64,000 nucleotides of DNA from Streptomyces camponoticapitis (GTDB lineage Bacteria; Actinomycetota; Actinomycetes; Streptomycetales; Streptomycetaceae): positions 62,001 to 126,000 of the forward strand of contig NZ_BMMV01000004.1 of assembly GCF_014646115.1 (NCBI RefSeq). Reading direction: 5' to 3'. Below the pieces are notes generated by a model that saw only the letters and a program-made list of their open reading frames with translations, was not told the origin of the DNA and did not search any database. The position numbers and the translations under genes are program-made. Of this stretch, positions 16,946 to 23,204 are shown one piece after another (position 1 is the stretch's first letter; each line of letters opens with the position of its first letter).

Positions 16946-18033
16946 GGGGCGAACGGCGCGCTCGGCACCCGGTGGCGCACAGGCAGGCCGTCTCCTGCCC
17001 GTACGGGTATCCCGCAGACCATGACGAACGTCGCGAACTCACCCGGTTCGCCGATCCCGAGGAGCCGCTCCACCTCGGTGTCCTTGAAGGCACCGGTGAT
17101 GGCGGCTCCCAGCCCGAGGGCCACGGAGGTCATCGAGAAAACCTGGGCGACATGGCCGACGTTGTGCAGCAACATCTTGTACGCGCGAGGGTGCCGGTAT
17201 TTCCAGGACATGCGTGTGGAGAACGCCGTGGTGAACACCCCGAAGCCGGCCTTCTCGAAAAACCCCTGATTGAAGGTGAGGTGCTCCAGGCGCTCGCGCG
17301 GCACGGCTTCCCCCACGGCTACGAGTCCCTGCCGGATTCCGTCGTACCGGTAGATCCCCGGATCGACTCCCACCACGTTCAGGACGACGACGTACGCCTC
17401 CGTCTCGTGCCGGGAGCCGCCGGACGCGTTCGCCCTGAGTTCGAGCACGCCCATCTTGCCCGCGTCGATGAACCTGAGCGGCCCGAAGCCGTACTGCAGC
17501 AGGGTCGCGAATTCGTCGAGCGGCACCGGACCACCGGAGAAGTCGCGATGGGTGCGCCGTTCCTCCAGCACATCCTGGAATGACAACGGCATTCGCGCGC
17601 GGATCCGGGGAAGGAGCAAGATCTTCCCATCAGGGTCCACGCGCTTGGAGTTGGCCGGTCGGTCATCTTCGTTCAGGGACTCGTGGTACTCGGTGATGTC
17701 TTCTGAATCCCGGCGGACGAAAGGCGTGTCCCGGATACTCTGGTGGAATTGCCAGGCCAGCGCACCCCATTCGCTCCAGGGATCGGGCAGCCCACTGTTC
17801 CCAGCACTTCCGACCGGGGTCAGATAGCCCAGTTCGTGCAGTTTGGCGAGAGCGAGGGCCAGGTTCTCGGACTCAGGGGTGAGCGCCTCGGTATCGATAC
17901 CATCCGGAGTCGAGGTGAGAATCCCGGCCACCGACGGGTGAACCTTCAACCTCCCTTTGATCCGCGGGCTGGACAGATAGGTGCCGTCGCCGCGCACACT
18001 GAAGAACACCGGATCGATCAGGCGAAGTTTCAC
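16942..18033 (-). CDS. SagB-type flavin peptide dehydrogenase with N-terminal RRE-like domain
   Basis: 363 aa from GTG (18031-18033) about 9 nt after GAGGAG; an ATG at 18120 would extend it by 29 residues but would read through the hairpin and lacks a good site. Residues 1-85 (KLRLIDPVFFSVRGDGTYLS ... LALALAKLHELGYLTPV) look like a winged-helix RiPP recognition element. Residues about 150-363 are a SagB/nitroreductase domain: FQDVLEERRTHRDFSGGPVP (the RRSxR-like FMN site), TEAYVVVLNVVGVDPGIYRY, MLLHNVGHVAQVFSMTSVALGL and the C-terminal VMVCGIPV strand. SagB proteins oxidise azolines, but no YcaO is in this operon. With its own leader-binding domain it could act directly on the small peptide encoded just upstream, for example by Calpha-Cbeta or thiol-based oxidation (inference). 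Confidence 0.85.
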   Translation of the reverse strand: MKLRLIDPVFFSVRGDGTYLSSPRIKGRLKVHPSVAGILTSTPDGIDTEALTPESENLALALAKLHELGYLTPVGSAGNSGLPDPWSEWGALAWQFHQSIRDTPFVRRDSEDITEYHESLNEDDRPANSKRVDPDGKILLLPRIRARMPLSFQDVLEERRTHRDFSGGPVPLDEFATLLQYGFGPLRFIDAGKMGVLELRANASGGSRHETEAYVVVLNVVGVDPGIYRYDGIRQGLVAVGEAVPRERLEHLTFNQGFFEKAGFGVFTTAFSTRMSWKYRHPRAYKMLLHNVGHVAQVFSMTSVALGLGAAITGAFKDTEVERLLGIGEPGEFATFVMVCGIPVRAGDGLPVRHRVPSAPFAP

Positions 18034-18080
18034 GGTCCCGTACTCCTCGGACTCCTCGGATCGAATGACGTGTCGAACGG

Positions 18081-18121
18081 CGTGTGCCGTGTCCCGCACC
18101 AGGGGCGGGACACGGCACACG
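18081..18121 (-). terminator. 17-bp hairpin between the small peptide and dehydrogenase genes (attenuator-like)
   Basis: A perfect inverted repeat has arms 18081-18097 (CGTGTGCCGTGTCCCGC) and 18105-18121 with a 7-nt loop. It starts 7 nt after the small-gene stop on the minus strand and has no U-tract. Placed between a precursor gene and its modifying enzyme, such a structure can partly terminate transcription or protect the upstream mRNA, giving more peptide than enzyme. Confidence 0.6.
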
Positions 18122-18127
18122 TCACGC

Positions 18128-18208
18128 TCAGGGGGCTTCGTAGCAGAGGCAGGCTTCGCCCTCCTCCTCGACCACCTCGATGAGCTCCACCTCGTTGGTG
18201 TTCTCCAT
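18128..18208 (-). CDS. 26-aa acidic Cys-x-Cys peptide, putative RiPP precursor
   Basis: ATG (18206-18208) to TGA, 26 codons, with AAAGGAGGTG 9 nt upstream, one of the best ribosome sites in the window. The first 18 residues (MENTNEVELIEVVEEEGE) are strongly acidic: the whole peptide has nine Glu and no Lys or Arg, and the start alternates charged and aliphatic residues like a strand-forming leader. It ends ACLCYEAP, with Cys20, Cys22 and Tyr23 as the only obviously modifiable residues. It sits 49 nt after a methyltransferase gene and before an RRE-bearing SagB-type dehydrogenase, an MFS exporter and a TauD oxygenase. In size and charge it recalls very short precursors such as MftA of mycofactocin, but no radical SAM gene is present. 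I do not recognise the family. Confidence 0.72.
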   Translation of the reverse strand: MENTNEVELIEVVEEEGEACLCYEAP

Positions 18209-18215
18209 GGGAATG

Positions 18216-18225
18216 CACCTCCTTT
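18216..18225 (-). promoter_or_regulatory. Strong Shine-Dalgarno site of the 26-aa peptide gene
   Basis: On the minus strand this reads AAAGGAGGTG, almost the full anti-16S complement, 9 nt before ATG from the GGAGG core. It is stronger than the sites of neighbouring genes and is the main sign that such a short frame is translated. Confidence 0.75.
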
Positions 18226-18257
18226 CGCGGACTCACATCAGGAACCGCGGCCGTCAC

Positions 18258-18962
18258 TCAGTTCGGCGACGGCGCGGCCCGCACCAGCATGGTGGGGACA
18301 TAGGCGGGGTCCGGGGCGTCGACCATCTCCGTGTCGACTCTGTCGAAGCCGTGCCGGACGAGTATTTCCCGCCATTGCTCAGGGGTGTGGGCCCACCGCA
18401 CCAGAGGCACCGGGGGACCACCGTTCTTGCGGCGGACATAGGTCCCCTGTGCTCCGTAACAGCCCTCGATGGGCGGCTCGTGGGAGAAGACCAGAAGTCC
18501 GTGTGGTGCGAGGCGCGTCCGCAGGAGGGGCAGCAGGACATCCGGGTCGGTGAACCAGACGGCGCCGCGCACTGAGTAGATCGCGTCGAAAAGGGTGTCG
18601 GTCTCCTTGAGGAAATCGACGGCTTCCCGCTGCACGAAACTCAGACCTGGCACATCGCCCCAGCGCTCACGAGCCCGGGGGAGCATGACGGGTGAGAAAT
18701 CGACACCCACCGCTCGTGCGCCTCTCACCGCCAAATGGGCTGTGTTGCGGCCGCTTCCACAGCCGAGATCGAGAACCGTGCCCGGCTTACCCAGGAGTTC
18801 GACGCCCGGCCCGTGGTCCGGGTACTGGGTCCAGTTGAACCAGGTGGTCTCGCCGGCGGCGTTGTGGGTGCTCGGCTCTGGCTGACGGTCGGCGAAGGCA
18901 GTCCACGGATCTCGGTTGACCGGCGCGATATCAGGAACCTGAGCGCCACTCGGCGGAAGCAT
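18258..18962 (-). CDS. Class I SAM-dependent methyltransferase
   Basis: 234 aa from ATG at 18962. No ribosome site precedes it, and two GGTTCGT repeats end 24 nt upstream, so leaderless initiation is likely; a longer frame upstream has poor starts. Motif I is TVLDLGCGSGRNTAHLAVRG (about 55-74), then VGVDFSPVMLPRARERWGD and FDAIYSVRGAVWF. It is the first gene of the minus-strand operon that includes the 26-aa peptide, so methylation of that peptide is the natural guess; Cys thiol, Tyr hydroxyl, N-terminus and C-terminal carboxyl are all possible targets. It is only distantly like the methyltransferase at 10719, sharing the fold but not the flanking sequence. Confidence 0.88.
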   Translation of the reverse strand: MLPPSGAQVPDIAPVNRDPWTAFADRQPEPSTHNAAGETTWFNWTQYPDHGPGVELLGKPGTVLDLGCGSGRNTAHLAVRGARAVGVDFSPVMLPRARERWGDVPGLSFVQREAVDFLKETDTLFDAIYSVRGAVWFTDPDVLLPLLRTRLAPHGLLVFSHEPPIEGCYGAQGTYVRRKNGGPPVPLVRWAHTPEQWREILVRHGFDRVDTEMVDAPDPAYVPTMLVRAAPSPN

Positions 18963-19294
18963 GGGAAGAGTCTTGCCGTTGGAAGTACGAACCGCATACG
19001 AACCATGAACTGCAATCCGCACGGCTGCTCCGGCGGAGGTTCTGGTGCGTCTCAAAGCGCATTCACCGCCACTCGAATCAGGAAAAGCCGCCGGCGGTGG
19101 CCTGCCACGACGAGGGGTATTTCAGTTGTTTCATACTCGTGCCGGTTGATGAAGCCGGAAGTCCCGGAAAAGTCCCGGAGGACTCCCTGCTCTCCGCCGG
19201 CGCGGATGGCTGCCCTCCGAGGGATCGTCGCCCCCCCGGGTTCGTACGGGAGGCCACTGTGGAGTCCGCCGCCGCGAACGGTTCCGGCGGGTGG
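18963..19294. other. Gene-poor interval between methyltransferase and carotenoid oxygenase genes
   Basis: 332 nt. Apart from the heptamer pair at 18987-19004 it holds the presumed promoter of the minus-strand operon. An 18-codon ATG frame (19078-19134, minus) has no ribosome site and is not called. No hairpin strong enough to be a clear terminator of the carotenoid oxygenase operon was seen. Confidence 0.5.
18987..19004 (-). promoter_or_regulatory. Heptamer pair GGTTCGT-N4-GGTTCGT upstream of the methyltransferase operon
   Basis: On the minus strand two identical GGTTCGT heptamers (19004-18998 and 18993-18987) are separated by ATGC, giving an 11-bp period. This is the spacing of SARP operators. 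It ends 24 nt before the ATG at 18962, which fits activation of a leaderless transcript by one of the two SARPs. The heptamer differs from GGCAAGG at 13844. Confidence 0.5.
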
Positions 19295-20677
19295 TCACCG
19301 CGTGTGGGAGGGGATGTCCGGGAGCCAGTTGCCGTGGAAACCGGCGGGGACGCGGCGGGGCAGGTGGATCGTGGCCACCGGTGGTCCGGGCAGGTCGTCG
19401 GCGTCCAGGAGGACCAGGTCGCTGCGGCCGGTCGCGGCGTCGTGCACGAGGGTCATCAGCCAGCCGGGCCCGCCGGGACGGTTGTCGGCCGGGACGAAGG
19501 ACGCCTCGCCGGGGGTACGGCCCGGGGAGAAGATGTGGCTGGTGACACCGCCGTCGCGGAGGTCGTAGCGGTGCACGGCTCCGCCACGGCCGAGGTCGTC
19601 GCCGGAGGGGGCCGAGGTCGCGTGTCCCAGACGGGCCGGGAGCCCCGCCAGCCGGTCGTCGATCCGGGGGAACTCCGCGTCTCTGTCGTCCAGTTGTTCC
19701 TCGCGGACCGTTCCCGTGGCGAGGTCGATCGTCCAGCGCCACAAGGTGGCGTTCCCGGTGACCCGTACGCCGTCGGCCAGTGAGTCGTACCGCATCGCGT
19801 ACAGGACGAGCAGCCTGCCCTCGGCCTCCTCATGGGCGTTGAGTGTGTGGAATACGTAGCAGGGCTCGATGTCGAACCATCGGACGGCGCCGTACGGATC
19901 GTCCCGCCGCAGCACCCCGAGCCGGGCACCGTGGCCGGGGGACCATACGTACGGCATCCCGCCGTCCGGGCTCATGGCAAGGTCCAGGTCGAAGACGGCG
20001 GGCAGGTCCATGAACACCACGTGCCCGGCCGTGAGATGGAAGTCGTGCAGCATGGTGTGCGCCGGGATGTCGAGGGGCCGGCTGACCGTCAACTCGCCCT
20101 GGGCGTCGGCGCGGTGGTAGGTGAGGAACGGCGGGCGCAGTCCTCCGTAACCGAAGAAGTGCAGTTCCCCGGTGACCGGGCAGGTCTTGGGGTGCGCGGT
20201 CATGGCGGTGCGCAGTCGGCCGCCGAAGTCGTAGGGGCCGGCGGTCTCCAGCTCATGGCCTGGCTCGTGCCGCAGCTGGTACGGGAGCGACGATTCGACC
20301 AGAGCCAGGGTGCGGCCCGCGTGCCGGACGACATGGGTGTTGGCGACGCCCGCGGTGAGGTCGAGCGTGCCGCGCTCGTCGCAGAGGCGCGCGCCGTCGG
20401 TGAACGTCGAGGTGCGGACCCAGCGGTTGCGGTACGAGAGGGCTCGTCCGCCGTCCAGCCGGATGCCGTGGACCATGCCGTCCCCGAGGAACCAGTGCGC
20501 GGAGGCGGCCTCCCGGGGGTTGGGGCCGTTGCGCAGGTACCAGCCGGTCAGTTCGGGCGGCAGGGCGCCGGTGACGTCCAGTTCATTGACGGTGATCTCG
20601 TCGTCCACCGGCGCGTAGTTCCCCACGAGGTGGGGCGCGGCCGCGCCGTTGGCCGTCTGACGGGTCGGATTGTTCAC
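19295..20677 (-). CDS. Carotenoid cleavage oxygenase (RPE65/CCD family)
   Basis: 460 aa from GTG (20677) after GAGGAGA; an ATG 43 codons upstream would add a Pro/Arg-rich stretch with no family similarity. Four conserved His contexts of the iron seven-bladed propeller are visible: TAHPKTCP, MLHDFHLT, HTLNAHEE and FHGNWLP near the C-terminus. The N-terminal ELTGWYLRNGPNP and HWFLGDGMVHG are family signatures. The enzyme would cleave a carotenoid or stilbene-like double bond with O2. It is the second gene of a two-gene minus-strand operon after a membrane protein, controlled by the divergent PadR regulator. No carotenoid biosynthesis gene is in the window. Confidence 0.93.
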   Translation of the reverse strand: MNNPTRQTANGAAAPHLVGNYAPVDDEITVNELDVTGALPPELTGWYLRNGPNPREAASAHWFLGDGMVHGIRLDGGRALSYRNRWVRTSTFTDGARLCDERGTLDLTAGVANTHVVRHAGRTLALVESSLPYQLRHEPGHELETAGPYDFGGRLRTAMTAHPKTCPVTGELHFFGYGGLRPPFLTYHRADAQGELTVSRPLDIPAHTMLHDFHLTAGHVVFMDLPAVFDLDLAMSPDGGMPYVWSPGHGARLGVLRRDDPYGAVRWFDIEPCYVFHTLNAHEEAEGRLLVLYAMRYDSLADGVRVTGNATLWRWTIDLATGTVREEQLDDRDAEFPRIDDRLAGLPARLGHATSAPSGDDLGRGGAVHRYDLRDGGVTSHIFSPGRTPGEASFVPADNRPGGPGWLMTLVHDAATGRSDLVLLDADDLPGPPVATIHLPRRVPAGFHGNWLPDIPSHTR

Positions 20678-20714
20678 CGGTATCTCCTCGGAGGAATTCG
20701 GAATCGGCGGGTGT

Positions 20715-21278
20715 TCAGGACGCGGCGGCGAGAGCTTCCGCGCGGGCCTGGGCCCGTGCGGAGTAGAGCGATGTGAAGGTGACCGGTGCGGCGAGACCGG
20801 CGACATGGACGGCGACGCCCACCCAGCCCGGCGCGTCCGCGAGGACGCAGACGGCGAGTGAGATACCGAGGGCGGTGAAGGCGCCGGCCCAGACCGTGGT
20901 GATGACGACGTTGATGCGGACGAACTCGGGCTGGTCCCAGTACTCCGGGGGCGTGGTGAGCCGGGCGATGCCCAGGGTGAAGGGGCGGCCGATCAGCAGG
21001 CTTCCCCAGGCGGTGAGGGCGAGCCAGCCGAAGGACAGCACATCGGCGTACGGCTTCAGCGGCGAGTCCGGCGCCGCGAAGGCGAGCGCGACCAGCCCGG
21101 CGAAGTAGACGACCGTACTGACGTCGAGGATCTGGGCGTCCGCGGCGATGCCGCGCCTGCGGTCCTGGATGAAGAGGAAGAGGCCTGTCAGGAGCCCGGC
21201 GAGGGCGCCCCCACGCCAGTCGAAGGAGGAGACGAGGCCGTACACGACCCAGGGAGTGAAACCGCGCAGGTAACCCAT
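20715..21278 (-). CDS. Small multi-pass membrane protein of unknown function
   Basis: 187 aa with about five or six hydrophobic helices (for example GLVSSFDWRGGALAGLLTGLFLF split over the first two, VVYFAGLVALAFAA, INVVITTVWAGAFTALGISL, WVGVAVHVAGLAAPVTFTSL). No catalytic motif is evident. It is the first gene of the PadR-controlled operon, 37 nt before the carotenoid oxygenase, so it may handle a related hydrophobic substrate. I do not recognise a named family. Confidence 0.75.
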   Translation of the reverse strand: MGYLRGFTPWVVYGLVSSFDWRGGALAGLLTGLFLFIQDRRRGIAADAQILDVSTVVYFAGLVALAFAAPDSPLKPYADVLSFGWLALTAWGSLLIGRPFTLGIARLTTPPEYWDQPEFVRINVVITTVWAGAFTALGISLAVCVLADAPGWVGVAVHVAGLAAPVTFTSLYSARAQARAEALAAAS

Positions 21279-21310
21279 GACTGATCTCCAACCGACTCAA
21301 CATTCCGCTC

Positions 21311-21351
21311 TTGACATGTCGAAAGTAGAACGTGCGGCGAGGACCTGTCAA
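21311..21351. promoter_or_regulatory. Divergent promoters and likely PadR operator
   Basis: Inverted repeat TTGACATGTC (21311-21320) / GACCTGTCAA (21342-21351), one mismatch in ten. The right arm is also a minus-strand TTGACA -35 with a TACTTT-like -10 after 18 bp, toward the membrane protein. On the plus strand CTGTCA (21345-21350), 17 bp and TAGGAT (21368-21373) place transcription near the PadR ATG at 21380, fitting a leaderless mRNA. Confidence 0.55.
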
Positions 21352-21379
21352 TTGTGGAACCTGAAGCTAGGATGGGCAC

Positions 21380-21961
21380 ATGAGCCTTCGCCACGCGCTT
21401 CTCGGACTGCTCGTCGAACGTTCCGGCAGCGGATACGACCTGATGAAGCTGTTCGACACCTCGCTGGCCCACGTCTGGCCCGCCACCCAGAGCCAGGTCT
21501 ACGGAGAGCTGAACCGCCTGGAAGGAAACGGGCTGATCCAGGTCGTGGCCGAGGGCCCCCGGGGCCGCAAGGAGTACGGCATCACCGAATCGGGCACGAA
21601 AGAGCTCCGCCAGTGGCTCGCGGAGGGCTACGACGACAAGCCGCAGCGCAGCGAAGCGCTGTTGCGGGTCTTCTTCCTCGGCGTCCTGTCCCGGCAGCAG
21701 GCGGTCGACCGCCTGCTGAACATGGCGGAAGTGGCGGCCGAGCGGCACGCCGTCATGAAGGGCGTCAACGAGGCCGTGGACTGGGGCAGCGACATGCTGT
21801 CGGTCAACGGCAGGCTGGCGCTGGAGTACGGGCTGCGCCTGCGGGCCATGGAGGAGGAGTGGGCCCGCTGGGCCGCGGAAAGGGTGAGCTCGGGGGCGCA
21901 GGACGAGAACGCCGAGGCATCGGGCCCCCGCGGCGCGGAGAGTTCGGGCGCCGACGTGTGA
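21380..21961 (+). CDS. PadR-family transcriptional regulator
   Basis: 193 aa. The N-terminal winged helix starts SLRHALLGLLVERSGSGYDL and contains PATQSQVYGELNRLEGNGLI and GRKEYGITESGTKEL, which is the PadR signature. Residues about 85-165 form the C-terminal helical dimerisation domain (VirR4-like), and the last 25 residues are a charged, probably disordered tail. It is divergent from the membrane protein / carotenoid oxygenase operon and shares the operator at 21311-21351. It is most likely a ligand-relieved repressor of that operon and of itself. Confidence 0.92.
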   Translation: MSLRHALLGLLVERSGSGYDLMKLFDTSLAHVWPATQSQVYGELNRLEGNGLIQVVAEGPRGRKEYGITESGTKELRQWLAEGYDDKPQRSEALLRVFFLGVLSRQQAVDRLLNMAEVAAERHAVMKGVNEAVDWGSDMLSVNGRLALEYGLRLRAMEEEWARWAAERVSSGAQDENAEASGPRGAESSGADV

Positions 21962-22300
21962 GACGGCGCCCGGCCCCGTCCTCGCGCACGCGGCGGCAAA
22001 CCCTGGAACCGCAACTCGGCGCATCGCTCGCGCCACCAGACACCGTCAAACCCATCGCGGCACTCACCGGACCTGCTGCCGTCGGATGGTGGGAACGCCA
22101 AGCCGAATGCCTACGGCTGCGGACTCCTCGGTCTTGGGTGGACCGGGCTGAGAGGCGCAACCGTGGACGACGTGACCACACAGGAGGCATACCGGCCCGG
22201 TGGCCGCGCCGGGGCCCGATCCACCGTCCGCGTCGCCTTTGAGGTGCGGCCGCCCAGACAGCGCGAAGCCCCGACCCTCACAGGCCGGGGCTCGCTCGAC
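21962..22300. other. Gene-poor interval after the PadR gene, with terminator
   Basis: 339 nt without a convincing gene. A hairpin AGCCCCGACC (22267-22276) / GGCCGGGGCT (22283-22292), 10-bp arms with one mismatch, serves as terminator of the minus-strand gene ending at 22301. Nothing else stands out. Confidence 0.5.
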
Positions 22301-22579
22301 TCACATACCTGAGAGGTCGGACGGAGCCGCGTGCTCACCCTCCTGAAACTCCCGCAGCAAGTCATCGCGCTCATACTGCGCCAAGGCCAGCCCGAGACCG
22401 AAGAACGTAGGGGCCCACTCGCCCACGAAGATCCCCCACCGATCGGCGCGAGCCATACCTGCGGGTTCGTATTTGAGTGAGCCGGCCCACGAGACGACAG
22501 TGAGCGCGATAGACACGACGCCCGCGGTGTACGCGTGCTCGCTACGCAGTCCCTTGTCGTGCAACATTTTGATCATCAC
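22301..22579 (-). CDS. Small hypothetical membrane protein
   Basis: 92 aa with two hydrophobic stretches (AYTAGVVSIALTVVSWAGSL and WGIFVGEWAPTFFGLGLALA) and a charged C-terminal tail (QYERDDLLREFQEGEH). No functional motif was seen. Coding is supported by natural Streptomyces codon use and a terminator at 22267-22292 right after the stop. It has no obvious link to the neighbours. Confidence 0.6.
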   Translation of the reverse strand: MMIKMLHDKGLRSEHAYTAGVVSIALTVVSWAGSLKYEPAGMARADRWGIFVGEWAPTFFGLGLALAQYERDDLLREFQEGEHAAPSDLSGM

Positions 22580-22731
22580 GACGCTCCAGACATATAGAAG
22601 GCCCCTTCCACCGTCACCCCGGCAGCGCCTACCCGCATCTGGGACAGCACGAAGCCCCCGGACGCGGCGGGCGCTTCCAGGGCGATCCCCTTCTGACCGG
22701 ATCCGGTCGCGTGGGCACGTGGGCGGGTACG

Positions 22732-22890
22732 TCAGCCGCCGCTGCCCCCGTCACCGCCGCCCCCGTCACCGCTGTCGGAGGAGCCGCCGCTGCCATCGGC
22801 CCAGATGTGCCGGGACTTCTTCTTCCGTCCCCTCAGAGTGAGACTCACCAGAGCGATCATGATGCCGACGGCGATCAGAACGGTGCCCAT
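22732..22890 (-). CDS. 52-aa single-helix protein with Gly/Ser/Asp-rich tail
   Basis: ATG (22888-22890) after GAGGAGG at good spacing. The first 20 residues are one hydrophobic helix (MGTVLIAVGIMIALVSLTLR), then a basic patch GRKKKSRHIW, then a tail of almost only Gly, Ser and Asp (ADGSGGSSDSGDGGGG and so on). This is a tail-in-cytoplasm or extracellular microprotein of unknown function. Confidence 0.6.
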   Translation of the reverse strand: MGTVLIAVGIMIALVSLTLRGRKKKSRHIWADGSGGSSDSGDGGGGDGGSGG

Positions 22891-23204
22891 TCCAGTGCCT
22901 CCTCAAGGAACTGACTTGCTCGTCCAGGAACCTTCCACGGTGCGTGTTTCCTCGATTACCGCCGCCAACCGAGGAGATGCCGCGGAAAGCTGAGGGGCCG
23001 CGTTCATCGCAGCACGCGCTGGTCCGCTTGCGGCTCGGCGAGCTGGGTGTCGGGGACGTAGCCGCGGTCGGCCCACAGAGTCGGCGAGGCGCCGCCTGTA
23101 GCCGGCCGCAGGCGCAAAGTCGCAGAGATGTCCCAGAGATGCCGCCGCACCCCTCCCTGACCCGCTGAACAGCAGGTCAGATGCGGTACGGCGGCACTCG
23201 CGCG
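22891..23204. other. Gene-poor interval before the HTH-MurA gene
   Basis: 314 nt. It holds the upstream region of the 52-aa gene and the 3' flank of the MurA-like gene. Short open frames here have no ribosome site. No hairpin or repeat of note was identified. Confidence 0.4.

Noticed and set aside
19078..19134. 18-codon minus-strand frame starting MKQLKYPSSW upstream of the methyltransferase operon
   Set aside because: No ribosome site or promoter was seen and the product has no precursor-like features.
14799..22985. Similar words (coding for NRGDAA in one frame) at about 14805 and 22970, as possible attachment sites or repeats
   Set aside because: Only about a dozen bases align, with mismatches, and no other sign of integration was seen.
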